The notes: generated by a model not told the origin, from the sequence alone. Shown: positions 24,260-32,840, numbered from the stretch's first letter. The stretch: 64,000 nucleotides of DNA from Cupriavidus necator (GCF_013141915.1 NZ_SROX01000019.1:86196-150195); one strand, 5' to 3'. Numbers and translations are program-made.

Positions 24260-25051
24260 TCAGAAGTGGCCGAGATAGCCACCGTCGACCGCCAGCACCT
24301 GCCCGGTGACATACGACGCGGCCGGCGATGCCAGGAACACCACCGCGCCCGCCACCTCCTGCGGCTGCCCCCAGCGGCCCAGCGCTGTGCGCTGACGCAG
24401 CCACTCGGCCACGCTCTCGTCTGCCACCATGGGCTGGTTCGGTTCGGTGGCGAAATAGCCGGGGGCGATGGCGTTGACCGTGACGCCGTGGCGGCCCAGG
24501 TCCGCGGCCATGGCGCGCGTCAGTGCGTCCAGCCCGCCCTTGGTGGCGGGATACAGCACGTCGCCGGCGCGCGCCACCTGGCCCGCAATGGACGTGACAT
24601 TGACGATGCGCCCGTAGCCGCCGTGGCGCATGCGCTGCGCGGCCAGGCGGCACAGCGCGTACGGCGCCACCAGGTTGGTCTCGAGCATGGCGCGCAGGTC
24701 GCCGGCATCGAGCTGGGCCATGGTGTTGCGGTTGCGCGCGCCGGCATTGTTCACCAGGATGTCGAGCCGCCCATGGCCGGCGTCGATGCGGTCGAAAGCG
24801 GCCGACACGGCGGACTCGTCGGTGATGTCGAGCACCAGCGCCTCGGCGCTGCCGCCGCGCGCCGCCAGCGTGGCAACAGCCTCTTGCACGCGTGGCGCAT
24901 TGCGCGCCACCACCAGCACATGGGCGCCGGCATCGGCCAGCCCGGCGGCAATCGCCAGGCCCAGGCCCTGCGCGCCGCCGGTCACCAGCGCCACGCGGCC
25001 ATGCAGTGAAAACGGGGTGCGCGAATCGGGGGAGGGGATCGGATTAGCCAT
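24260..25051 (-). CDS. Short-chain dehydrogenase/reductase
   Basis: The 263-residue protein is a classical SDR: nucleotide-binding TGGAQGLG at residues 24-31, DITDE, the structural NNAGA motif, then a Ser-containing VTSIAGQVA block and catalytic YPATKGG, and a C-terminal SYVTGQVLAVDGGYLGHF. Gluconate 5-dehydrogenase and related sugar-acid or 3-oxoacyl reductases share this pattern. It is a single minus-strand gene followed by an ABC-type binding protein gene on the same strand 48 bp upstream of its start. The substrate is undetermined. Confidence 0.9.
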   Translation of the reverse strand: MANPIPSPDSRTPFSLHGRVALVTGGAQGLGLAIAAGLADAGAHVLVVARNAPRVQEAVATLAARGGSAEALVLDITDESAVSAAFDRIDAGHGRLDILVNNAGARNRNTMAQLDAGDLRAMLETNLVAPYALCRLAAQRMRHGGYGRIVNVTSIAGQVARAGDVLYPATKGGLDALTRAMAADLGRHGVTVNAIAPGYFATEPNQPMVADESVAEWLRQRTALGRWGQPQEVAGAVVFLASPAASYVTGQVLAVDGGYLGHF

Positions 25052-25099
25052 GCGGGCGACTATACCGCAGGCGGCCGGCCCTGGCCCCGTGACTGCGCG

Positions 25100-26236
25100 C
25101 TAGCGGATCAGCTTGCCGGTGGACGACACGATCGACATTTCCACGAACGACGAGCCGGTGTGGCGCGCGGCGCTGTAGCTGATCAGGATGCCTCCGAGGT
25201 CATAGTCGCGCATGCCTTCCAGCGCCGCGACCAGCCGTTCGCGGGTCAGGTCGGGGCCGGCGCGGCGCAGCCCTTCGACCAGCACCTTGGCCGACATGAA
25301 GCCCTCCATGCCGGCGTTGGACAACTCCACGCCCTGCTGCCGCGCCAGGCTGCGGTATTCGCTGGCCAGCGTCATCTGGCTGGAGTTGGTGCCGGGCACC
25401 ACCTGGGTGATGATCAGGCCGCGCGCGTCGTCGCCGAGTTCACGGATAAAGGCGTCGGCGGCATTGTTGGACAGCGTGACGAACTGCGCCTCGCTGCCGG
25501 CGCGGCGCAGCTCGCGGATGACGCGCGCCGCCTCGGAGCCCGAGCCGATCACCAGCACCGCCTGCGGGTTGGCCTTGTGCATGGCGGCCACGCCCTGGCT
25601 GATGTCGCCCATCGGCCGGGAGAAACTGATCGTGGCCGCGGGCTGCACGCCGCGCGCCTGCAGCGCGCCGTTGTAGCCTTCCAGCACGTCCTTGCCGAAG
25701 CCGTCGTTAGCGTAGAAGATGCCGATGCGACTCATGCCCGACGTAGCCAGGTGGTTGATCGCCCGCGCCACCTCGTCCTGGTACTTGGCGCGCACGTTGA
25801 ACACGTAGCGGTTCACCGGCCGGTGCAGCGTGATGGCGCCGGTCAGCGGCGCCACCAGCGGCACCTTCTGCGCGGCGATGATGGGCAGAATGCTTTCGTT
25901 CTGCGGCGTGCCGCGCACCATGAAGAGCGCGAACACCTTGTCTTCGTCGAGCAGCTTGCGCACATTGTCGGGCGTGCGCTTCGGGTCGAAGCCGTCATCG
26001 TACGTGACCAGTTCGATGCGCCGGCCGGCAACGCCGCCGCTGGCATTGACCGTGCGCAGGTACACCTGTGCGCCGGCGATCTGCTCCTTGACCGAGCCCG
26101 CCACTGGCCCCGTGATGCCGGCCGACTGGCCGATGCGGATGGTGTTGCGGGTCACGCCCGGCTCCGCCAGGGCCGTCTGCGCGGCCCACCCCAGCGTGGC
26201 GGCCAGCACGCCGCACGCGATCCATTTCGCCTTCAT
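25100..26236 (-). CDS. ABC transporter substrate-binding protein (Leu/Ile/Val-type)
   Basis: The 378-residue protein is a type I periplasmic binding protein of the branched-chain amino acid/amide family. The signal peptide ends QTALA-E near residue 24, and the mature protein begins TIRIGQSAGITGPVAGSVKEQ. Other blocks are IELVTYDDGFDPKRTPDNVRKLL, AINHLATSGMSRIGIFYANDGFGKDVL and VLVIGSGSEAARVIREL. No permease or ATPase genes are nearby, so it must be an orphan receptor using transporters encoded elsewhere, or a sensor. The start at 26236 follows GGAGGGG. Confidence 0.88.
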   Translation of the reverse strand: MKAKWIACGVLAATLGWAAQTALAEPGVTRNTIRIGQSAGITGPVAGSVKEQIAGAQVYLRTVNASGGVAGRRIELVTYDDGFDPKRTPDNVRKLLDEDKVFALFMVRGTPQNESILPIIAAQKVPLVAPLTGAITLHRPVNRYVFNVRAKYQDEVARAINHLATSGMSRIGIFYANDGFGKDVLEGYNGALQARGVQPAATISFSRPMGDISQGVAAMHKANPQAVLVIGSGSEAARVIRELRRAGSEAQFVTLSNNAADAFIRELGDDARGLIITQVVPGTNSSQMTLASEYRSLARQQGVELSNAGMEGFMSAKVLVEGLRRAGPDLTRERLVAALEGMRDYDLGGILISYSAARHTGSSFVEMSIVSSTGKLIR

Positions 26237-26377
26237 TGTCTCGACCCCTCCGCCTGGACGGCTGCTTTCATTGTTCTGTGGCGGCGCGGCGGGCATGGCC
26301 CGGCGCCGTCACGCAAGTTACCGCATGCGTCCGAGCCGGGCAAACCGGGAAATCATGGGGTGTTGCAGCAGCATCAC

Positions 26378-26400
26378 ACCGGAACCGGAGCGGTTCCGGT
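26378..26400. repeat. Perfect inverted repeat between two minus-strand genes
   Basis: ACCGGAACCG-GAG-CGGTTCCGGT has 10-bp arms. It lies in the 265-bp gap between the DUF1269-like gene end and the binding-protein start, with a tandem GGAACGCGCC pair about 25 bp to its right. There is no T-run, so it could be an operator or an RNA stabiliser rather than a terminator. Confidence 0.4.
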
Positions 26401-26501
26401 GCGGGCCGGGGCGCGTAACAGGGAACGCGCCGGAACGCGCCGCAAGGGCGCGGCAGGAGACATGCAGCGCCGCGAGGCGCTGGCCGGCAACAACTGCCGG
26501 A

Positions 26502-27014
26502 TCAGGGGAACGCCGGTACGGCCGGATCCATGCCGGCGAAGCTGGCTTCCGGGTGCGCGTTGCGCAGCAGGGTTTCGACTTCCTCGATGCGGCCGCGCGG
26601 CACGTCCACCATCAGCAGGATCTTGCCCGCTTCGATGTCCTTCTCGAACGCGCGCAGCCGGCTGTTGGGCGCGGAACTGCCGATCATGCTGGCGGCCCAG
26701 GCCCCGAACACCGCGCCCAGCACCGCCAGCACGCCGACCAGGCCCCACTGCGGGGTATCGCTGACGATGGGGAACATCGCCACCACGACGCCAGCCACCA
26801 CGCCCACGCCGCCGCCCACCATCAGGCCCATTTCAGCGGCATGAACGATGTCGGAGGTCTGGAACAGGTTGGCTTCATGCAGGCCGGTCATGTCGGCACC
26901 GTCGCGCGCCACGAAGTGGATGTGGCGGTTCTCGAGGCGTGCCAGCAGCAGGTCATCCATGGTGCGTTTGGCACTCGCCAGGTCGGGCAACAACCAGAAG
27001 ATGCGTTTGCGCAT
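26502..27014 (-). CDS. DUF1269-like membrane protein
   Basis: The 170-residue protein starts MRKRIFWLLPDLASAKRTMDDLL and has two Gly/Ala/Val-rich hydrophobic segments (about residues 63-85 and 90-112), with a C-terminal domain ending in a DVPRGRIEEVETLLR region. This matches the DUF1269 family of small proteins with a glycine-rich membrane hairpin, whose function is unknown. The start at 27014 follows AAGGAGAGAGAC. It is a single gene downstream of the fibre-secretion operon on the same strand, with 214 bp between. Confidence 0.8.
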   Translation of the reverse strand: MRKRIFWLLPDLASAKRTMDDLLLARLENRHIHFVARDGADMTGLHEANLFQTSDIVHAAEMGLMVGGGVGVVAGVVVAMFPIVSDTPQWGLVGVLAVLGAVFGAWAASMIGSSAPNSRLRAFEKDIEAGKILLMVDVPRGRIEEVETLLRNAHPEASFAGMDPAVPAFP

Positions 27015-27228
27015 GTCTCTCTCCTTGTTCAGGCCGCGCCACCGGTGAGGTGGAAACCGCGCGGAAAGTACCGCTGGCGGCGCGGGGTTATTTCTTTGTA
27101 CGCCGTTCATGGGGCCAGCGCAAGGCGCCTTTCGGCGCTGGCGCACCGTGCCGGCGCATGTGACGCGCACGCGTAGTCCGCGCGGGCGGGGCACCCGTCA
27201 CGTCTGCGCGGCGCGGCGTGCCGGCGGC

Positions 27229-28659
27229 TCAGAAAGTGACCGGCAGGCGCACATTGACCTGCAGGTCGGGCGTGTCGCGCGTCAGCCCCGCGCCCACCGA
27301 AAGGTTCAGCGTATAGCGGTTGTTGAAGCGGTACGAATACCCCACCAGCAAGGTGCCCTGCGTCACGCGCACCGAGCCGGGCACGGTCAGCCCGTTCTGC
27401 TTGGTCGGCCAGATGATGGCCTGGTCATAGCCGATGCTGAACGACGCCTTCTCGTTGAGCGACAGCCCCATGCCGAAGCTGAACTCGAAGATGTCGCCCG
27501 GCGCGATCTTGCCCAGGTTCTCCTTCTCGCCGTTGAGCACGGTGCGGCTCACGTTGTTGCGCGCAAAGTTGTGCAGGTAGCTGAAGGTGCCGAAGAACAC
27601 CGCCGGATCGGTTGGCAGCAGCCACGTGATGCCGGGCTGGATCGCCTGGAAGCCTGTGCCGGTGGGCAGCCCCAGCGGCAGGCCGGTTCCGGTGGCATTG
27701 CCGACGCAGCGCGTCACGCAATCGGTGACCACCTCGAACGGGTCCTTGCCGGTGTTGGACTTGTAGCGCAGCCAGCCGACGAAATACGGGATGCGCTCAT
27801 TGCCGTAGTTGAGCTGGTAGCGCACCGTGGCCTCGACATCGCCCAGGCCCTTGCCGCTGGAATTGAACACGTTGTCGACCGCGGTGCCGGTGAACACCTC
27901 GCGGCTGATGGTCGAGCCCGAGGTCTGCACGTACGGCACCTTGGCTTCGATCTCGAGCCGCTTGGTGACGCCGTAGCGCAGCGCGATCGATTCGATATAG
28001 GTCGAGGTCTTGACCTCGCGCACATCGATCAGGCCGATCAGGATGGCCGGGATGATCGAGTAGCCGACCAGCGCGACGCGGTTGTTCGACGAATAGCCAT
28101 ACTGGAAGCCCGGCTCCACCACGAACTTGCCCTCGCCGGTGAGCACCCCGGGTTGGTCGATCAGCGGCGCAATCTCCGGCGGACGCCGGTCGCTCTCGGG
28201 CGCACGGCCCACGGGCTCATCCACGGCCACCATCTGCGGGCTCGCGGACTCGCCCTGCTGCGCCCCGCCCTGCGGCGCCTGGGCGATGACCTGCTGCGGG
28301 CTGCCGGGCAGACCCGGCACGCCCTGCGTGGCACTGGCCGACGCTGCCGCGGTGGCGGCGTTGGTGGCGTTGTCGGCCGGCATCACGCCGGGCCCCGTGC
28401 GCTGCCCGCCGCGCTTGGTGGCCAGCACCTCGGTGCCGATCACGCTGCGCAATTCGCGGATCACTGCTTCCTGCTCGGCCAGCGCGCGCTTCATGGCATC
28501 GAGCTGGCTGGCCTGGTCGGCGAGTTCCCTCTGCAGTGATTCCAGTCCGGCCGCGGGTGGCCCCGCCTCCGGCGGCGTCTGGGCCTGCGCCAGTCCGCCG
28601 AGCAACAGCAACGTCGAGCATCCCGCATTGCGGATGCCCTGCATCGACCGCGTCTTCAT
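27229..28659 (-). CDS. FapF-like outer membrane fibre-secretion protein
   Basis: This 476-residue exported protein has a signal peptide to about residue 27, a heptad-rich helix at residues 38-74 (LESLQRELADQASQLDAM onward), a Pro/Gly/Ala linker to about 170, and then a beta-rich domain to the end with alternating aromatic strands and a terminal Phe (VNVRLPVTF). That architecture is the one described for FapF, the trimeric amyloid-secretion barrel of Pseudomonas with an N-terminal coiled coil. It is the last gene of the five-gene operon, as fapF is. An ATG at 28659 is preferred over a GTG one codon earlier; GGGGGAGGAAG precedes both. Similarity to Fap is by architecture and order, not by alignment. 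Confidence 0.7.
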   Translation of the reverse strand: MKTRSMQGIRNAGCSTLLLLGGLAQAQTPPEAGPPAAGLESLQRELADQASQLDAMKRALAEQEAVIRELRSVIGTEVLATKRGGQRTGPGVMPADNATNAATAAASASATQGVPGLPGSPQQVIAQAPQGGAQQGESASPQMVAVDEPVGRAPESDRRPPEIAPLIDQPGVLTGEGKFVVEPGFQYGYSSNNRVALVGYSIIPAILIGLIDVREVKTSTYIESIALRYGVTKRLEIEAKVPYVQTSGSTISREVFTGTAVDNVFNSSGKGLGDVEATVRYQLNYGNERIPYFVGWLRYKSNTGKDPFEVVTDCVTRCVGNATGTGLPLGLPTGTGFQAIQPGITWLLPTDPAVFFGTFSYLHNFARNNVSRTVLNGEKENLGKIAPGDIFEFSFGMGLSLNEKASFSIGYDQAIIWPTKQNGLTVPGSVRVTQGTLLVGYSYRFNNRYTLNLSVGAGLTRDTPDLQVNVRLPVTF

Positions 28660-28734
28660 CACGTCTTCCTCCCCCGGATTGCAGACTGTCTTGCAGGAGC
28701 CTGCGACCTGTACTGCCGGCTACCTCGCTAACGG

Positions 28735-29628
28735 CTATCTCATGCTCGCGGCCCGCAGCAGCGCATGGTTCAGCGCCGTGTTGGCCAGTTGCGACCGGAA
28801 GGCCTGCAGCGTATTGACGCTTGCGTCGATTGTCATCAGGCTCCGGATGCTCTGGTTGTTCAGGGTGTTCTGGATCACGGTCGCCGGCGTTCCCGCCAGC
28901 GCGCCCACCGATGCGGCATTGCCCGGGCCGTTCTGGATCACGTTCAGCAAGCCGTTGGTCACGACCTGGCCCGTGGCGGTACTCACCACGGTGGTCGGCA
29001 AGCCCGCCGCCGCTGCACCGGCGCTGGCAGCGGCGCCGCCATTGGCCGCTGCCGCAGCCGTGCCGCCCGCCCCCGCGCGAGCCGAAGCCGAAGCCGAAGC
29101 CGCCGCGCCGGCGCCATTGGCACCCATCGCCGCGGCCGCGTCGGCCGTGACCGGATTGCCCGCCAGCGCGTTGGCCACCGCCGCGTGGGTGCTGGCCACA
29201 ATGGCGGGTCCCAGCGTCGCGGCCAGCCGCGTGGCCTGGTCCGCGGTGATGCGGCTGACGTCCGGGATGTTAATGCTGGTAGCGACCACCAGATCGCCGT
29301 TGATATACACCGCGCGTTCGATACCGAACGAAACCTGCAGCCCGGGCATTTCGAAGCCGCCGCGCATGTCGTCGAGCTTTTCATGGGTCACCGGTTTCCA
29401 GCCGGCCATGCTGCCGCGCGCGGCAGCCAGAGGTTGGGTGTCGGCGCGCGCGCGCGCGGCCATGGCGGCCTGCGCTGGCGGCGCCGAGGCATCGGCCGCC
29501 GCGGGCAGCGGCGGCATGCCGGCCTGTGCCGTGCCGGCGCACGCCAGGCCCGCGCCCAGCACCATCGCCGCGGCCGCCGAGGCGGTGCTGCGTGGCACGG
29601 CTGGGGCCGGCAAGGAAGTCTGCAACAT
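28735..29628 (-). CDS. Exported FapE-position protein with double-glycine motif
   Basis: The 297-residue product has an N-terminal Ala-rich signal-like segment (residues 14-37), a basic/Ala linker, and LDDMRGG at residues 85-91. That motif places Leu at -7, Met at -4 and Gly-Gly at -2/-1, as in leaders cut by C39 peptidases. Downstream is a conserved-looking VSFGIERAVYINGDLVVATSINIP segment, then an Ala/Gly-rich stretch, and a C-terminal region PATVIQNTLNNQSIRSLMTI with TIDASVNTLQAF after. It lies 10 bp after the C39 peptidase gene and before the barrel gene, the position of fapE. The start at 29628 follows GAGGAA. The function is inferred from context only. Confidence 0.65.
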   Translation of the reverse strand: MLQTSLPAPAVPRSTASAAAAMVLGAGLACAGTAQAGMPPLPAAADASAPPAQAAMAARARADTQPLAAARGSMAGWKPVTHEKLDDMRGGFEMPGLQVSFGIERAVYINGDLVVATSINIPDVSRITADQATRLAATLGPAIVASTHAAVANALAGNPVTADAAAAMGANGAGAAASASASARAGAGGTAAAAANGGAAASAGAAAAGLPTTVVSTATGQVVTNGLLNVIQNGPGNAASVGALAGTPATVIQNTLNNQSIRSLMTIDASVNTLQAFRSQLANTALNHALLRAASMR

Positions 29629-29638
29629 GATGCGTTCC

Positions 29639-30340
29639 TCAAAAATCTCCGGCGCCATGCCGGGGCATCACCGTGAAGAACAGGTTGTCCCGGTTGACGC
29701 CCATCCAGTAAGGACCGCTGGGCGCGACGCGCCAGTCCGCGGCAACGTTGAAGCGCGCGTGCTCGGTGCGGTTATGGATCACGAACAGCAGCTGGCTGTC
29801 CCAGATGCGCTCGAACTGTTCGCGCGACATCGCGCGGGTGCCGCGCGCCGGATCTCCGACCAGCACGCGGTCGCCCTTCACCCCCTTGACCACCACGAAA
29901 TGGTGGTAGCCGTTTTCCACGATCAGCACGATCGCCGGCACCTGCGTTTCTTCCAGCTTGGACAGTGGCACTTCGAAGCCATCCGCCTCATAGCCCAGCG
30001 CCGCCAGGAAGCGCTTCATGTCCAGCAGCGAGAACCCCTCGGCGCGGATCTTCTGCTGGTCGCCGTTGAGGTACATGTTCTGGAACACCGCGGCCTCGTT
30101 GATCGGATGGCCGTACTGGTACGTCAGCAGCGTGGCCACCGCGGCCGAGCCGCAGCTGAAGTCGAACTGCTGGCGGATGGTGGACTTGAAGCGCGCCTCG
30201 CGGATGCTGGTGACCCTGACGCTGTAGGGTTCGCCGACCGGGCCGTAGATCGCGGCGTCGGCAGCCAGCGCGCCGGGCACGTGCGCCGTGGCCAGCAAGC
30301 CCGGCACGCACGCGAGCAGGATTCGCAGCGGCTTCATCAT
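29639..30340 (-). CDS. Periplasmic C39-family cysteine peptidase (FapD-like)
   Basis: The 233-residue protein has a signal peptide ending PGALA-A near residue 27 and a stand-alone C39 peptidase domain. The oxyanion Gln and catalytic Cys are in RQQFDFSCGSAAVATLL (Gln57/58, Cys63), the His in GYHHFVVVKG (His146/147) and the Asp in VGDPARGT (Asp163). C39 domains usually form the N-terminus of ABC bacteriocin exporters; free periplasmic versions occur in Fap amyloid operons as FapD. The start overlaps the upstream stop as ATGA, so the two are translationally coupled. Its likely targets are the LDDxRGG motifs of the two adjacent small proteins. Confidence 0.85.
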   Translation of the reverse strand: MMKPLRILLACVPGLLATAHVPGALAADAAIYGPVGEPYSVRVTSIREARFKSTIRQQFDFSCGSAAVATLLTYQYGHPINEAAVFQNMYLNGDQQKIRAEGFSLLDMKRFLAALGYEADGFEVPLSKLEETQVPAIVLIVENGYHHFVVVKGVKGDRVLVGDPARGTRAMSREQFERIWDSQLLFVIHNRTEHARFNVAADWRVAPSGPYWMGVNRDNLFFTVMPRHGAGDF

Positions 30341-30771
30341 TTGAACTGGACGTTGACGATGGTGGCGTTCTGGATCAGCACGTTCGATCCCGAGTTCTGG
30401 ATCGCGGTGGGAATCCCCGCCGCATTCGAGAACGCGCCTTCCGTGATGTGGTTCGCGCCGGACAAGGTATTGACCGCGGCGTTGTCGGCCACGGTGCCGT
30501 GCAGGCGCATATCGTTGACGGTGACTTCCGCACCGCCGCGGACGTCATCCAGCCGGGACACCGGCACGGCATTCGCCGCGCCGGCGAACCGCGCGGCCGT
30601 GGCAGATGCCCCCCCGGTGTCGGCCGGCGCTGCCCGCGTAGCCGCGGCTGTGTCCGCACGCGCCGCAGCCATGGCGGCCTCCAGCCCTGGCGGCTCCGCG
30701 TGGGCCGGCAATGCTGTCCAGGCGAGTAATGCCGCGGCACAGGCGCCGACGGCGAAGCGGACCGGTTGCAT
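30337..30771 (-). CDS. Small exported protein with double-glycine motif
   Basis: The 144-residue precursor has a signal peptide ending LPAHA-E (residue 25), an Ala-rich stretch, and LDDVRGG at residues 74-80. This repeats the motif of the gene two places downstream, with the hydrophobic -7 and -4 residues expected at C39 cleavage sites. The roughly 64-residue part after it is polar and ends GSNVLIQNATIVNVQFK. The start at 30771 follows GGGGGGAAA. It is coupled to the C39 peptidase by an ATGA overlap. It might correspond to FapA or a minor fibre subunit; no function is established. Confidence 0.65.
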   Translation of the reverse strand: MQPVRFAVGACAAALLAWTALPAHAEPPGLEAAMAAARADTAAATRAAPADTGGASATAARFAGAANAVPVSRLDDVRGGAEVTVNDMRLHGTVADNAAVNTLSGANHITEGAFSNAAGIPTAIQNSGSNVLIQNATIVNVQFK

Positions 30772-30956
30772 GGTGTTTCCCCCCCTGCCGCTGCGCCGAC
30801 TCGTTCCAGTTGGCTGCATGGCAACTAGGCTTGCGTAGGCATGACAGGGCCCGGGCGCCCGCACACAGGATGCGGGCGCCGGTCCTGCCGGCATGACTGC
30901 GACATCGCCGGCCGGCCCCCGGGCAAACCCCGGGGATTCCGGCCGCGTTGCGCGTC

Positions 30957-32573
30957 TTACCTGCCGCCCACGTTGAGGTTGGCCTGCACGTTCACGCTTT
31001 GCTGCACCAGCGAGGCAACGCCGCTGTTCTGGCTGGCCATCATGATGCCCGCCGCCGTCTGACCGACGCTGGTCATGGTGTTGGACATGTTGAAGGTGCC
31101 CGCGTCGACCAGGACGTAGCCGCCATTGCCGCCGGTCCCGCCAGCGCCGCCGTTGCCGACGCCGCCCGTACCGGCCACCCCGCCGGTCGCCGAACCGCCG
31201 GCACCGCCGTTGCCGCCCGAGCCACCGCTACCGGTTGAGGCACCGCCGTTGGAGGCCGTCGCCGTGGCCGCCGCGGCATTGGCATTGCCGCCCGCACCGC
31301 CAGCACCTGCCACGCTGGTCTGCGAACCGCCTGCCGCGCCGTTGGCCGTGGCCGAGCCCGCGGTCGCGGTCGAGGTGGCCGCACCGCCAGCGCCACCGGC
31401 ACCGCCGGTACCCGAGCCGGCGCCGCCGGTCGAGGTCGACATCGAGGTGCCCGCGCCGCCTGCGCCGCCGCTCGCCGTGGCCGTGCCGCCGGTGGCGCTG
31501 GCCGCGCCGCCGGTGCCGCTGCCATTGGCTGCGCCCGCCGTACCGCCGCCGCCGCCGGCACCGCCGGCACCGCCGGAGTCAGCGCCCATGCCATTGCCGA
31601 CGCTGCCGCCCGAGCCACCGCTGCCGCCACCGCCGGCACCGGAGCCCGCCAGGCCGCCCAGGCCCGCGCTGGCGCCCAGGGCGCCGCCGGCCAGTCCGGC
31701 GGCGCCACCGCCACGGCCACCTGTGCCCAGCGAAGCGCTGAGCGAACCGCCACCGAGGCCAGCCGCGCTGCCGCCGCTGCCGCCGCGGCTGCCCGCCGCG
31801 CTGAGGGCGCTGCCGCCCAGCGCCGCGGCGCCGCCACCGTCGCCACCGGTACCGCTGGCACGGCCGCCATTGCCGCCGTCGCCCGCCACGGCGCGTCCGC
31901 TGGTGGCATCGCCCGCGGTGGCGCTGCCATTGGTCGCGCTCGCGCTGCCGCCGATCGCGCCGACCGCGCCGTTGCCGCCCGTCGCCGCGCCGCCGGTGCC
32001 GCCGTTGCCGCCGGTGCCGCCCCTGCCGCCGTAGCCGACGCCGCCGTTGGCATTGCCGGTGTTCCGGGCGACGTTGCCGATGTTGGCGACGGTGTTGCCG
32101 GTCACCTGGCCGCTAAGCTTGCTGACCGCGATCGCCTTGCTGGTGTTGAAGGCATTGGCGATGCTCGACGAGGCATTGCCGGCATTGGCGGCGGCATTGC
32201 CAAGGCCACCCTGGTCCAGCGTCAGCCGGGTGCGGTTGTCGGAGTTGGTCTTGGTGCGATTGTTGGAGTTGGTGCGGTTGTTGGAGTCATTGGTCGACTT
32301 GTCGACCGCTACCGTCGTGGTCCGGTTGTTGGAGTTGGTGCGCGACTTGTCGACGTCGATCGAGGTGGTGCGGCTGCTGGTGCTGGTGCTGTGATCGGAG
32401 TTGTCCTGGTTCGAAGTCGAGTTTTCGTTGGCCAGGGACCCGGCGCCGCTTTGGGTCGAGGTGGCGGTGGCCGACTGATGGCTCCAGCCGTCGGTGTTGT
32501 TATTGGTCGGGTTACCCCACGCCGAACCAGCAAAGGCGAGGGCAATCGCCGACGCCAGAAGTGTCTTGTTCAT
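30957..32573 (-). CDS. Secreted Asn-rich/Gly-Ala-rich repetitive protein (candidate fibre subunit)
   Basis: The 538-residue protein has a clean signal peptide (residues 1-20, ending GSAWG-N). Residues 21-118 are Asn/Ser/Thr-rich with repeats such as RTNSNNRT and NSDNRT. Residues 119-180 contain ANAGNASSSIANAF and GNTVANIGNVA. Residues 180-485 are almost wholly Gly, Ala, Ser, Thr and Asn (GGxGG repeats, PGRS-like), and the last roughly 50 residues are a distinct non-repetitive end with ASQNSGVASLVQQSVNVQAN. No cysteine is present. Asn/Gln-rich ends and low complexity fit an amyloid or matrix protein. It is the first gene of the operon. Whether it forms fibres is inference. Confidence 0.75.
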   Translation of the reverse strand: MNKTLLASAIALAFAGSAWGNPTNNNTDGWSHQSATATSTQSGAGSLANENSTSNQDNSDHSTSTSSRTTSIDVDKSRTNSNNRTTTVAVDKSTNDSNNRTNSNNRTKTNSDNRTRLTLDQGGLGNAAANAGNASSSIANAFNTSKAIAVSKLSGQVTGNTVANIGNVARNTGNANGGVGYGGRGGTGGNGGTGGAATGGNGAVGAIGGSASATNGSATAGDATSGRAVAGDGGNGGRASGTGGDGGGAAALGGSALSAAGSRGGSGGSAAGLGGGSLSASLGTGGRGGGAAGLAGGALGASAGLGGLAGSGAGGGGSGGSGGSVGNGMGADSGGAGGAGGGGGTAGAANGSGTGGAASATGGTATASGGAGGAGTSMSTSTGGAGSGTGGAGGAGGAATSTATAGSATANGAAGGSQTSVAGAGGAGGNANAAAATATASNGGASTGSGGSGGNGGAGGSATGGVAGTGGVGNGGAGGTGGNGGYVLVDAGTFNMSNTMTSVGQTAAGIMMASQNSGVASLVQQSVNVQANLNVGGR

Positions 32574-32727
32574 TACGATGCTCCCAGGAGGATTTCACGG
32601 TCACAGCGGCTCAGCTCCTGGCCCGCACTCATCGAAGAGCGCGGCAGGAGATTCAGGTTCGGCTTGCTGCCAAACCAGCCTGCCCTGCGCATAATCGGTG
32701 CCAGCTTCGTCACCTGGGGCGGCAAGT

Positions 32728-32742
32728 CCTTGTATTACAAGG
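32728..32742. promoter_or_regulatory. Perfect palindrome upstream of the fibre operon
   Basis: CCTTGTA-T-TACAAGG has 7-bp perfect arms, 155 bp upstream of the start of the Gly/Asn-rich protein gene. It is a good candidate regulator site; no specific protein is suggested. Confidence 0.4.
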
Positions 32743-32822
32743 GCCACCCGGCGGCGCGGCCGCGCTCTGGCCGATGTTTTGCCGGATCGACATGGCCCCG
32801 CGCCGATGTGCGGCACGCGACA

Positions 32823-32840
32823 TGTCACATTGCTGTGACA
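32823..32840. promoter_or_regulatory. Inverted repeat TGTCAC-N6-GTGACA
   Basis: TGTCACATTGCTGTGACA has 6-bp arms and contains TCACA and TGTGA half-sites, similar in sequence but not in order to CRP-type sites. It lies about 250 bp upstream of the fibre operon start. Confidence 0.4.

Noticed and set aside
27109..28539. Long plus-strand frame of 476 codons opposite the FapF-like gene
   Set aside because: It is a mirror frame of high-GC coding DNA, with no recognisable family, whereas the minus strand encodes a clear exported barrel protein.
31126..32034. Long plus-strand frame of about 300 codons rich in Pro (PPVPPAPP repeats)
   Set aside because: It is the antisense of the Gly-rich repeat region of the secreted protein; the sense frame has a signal peptide, operon context and a unique C-terminus.
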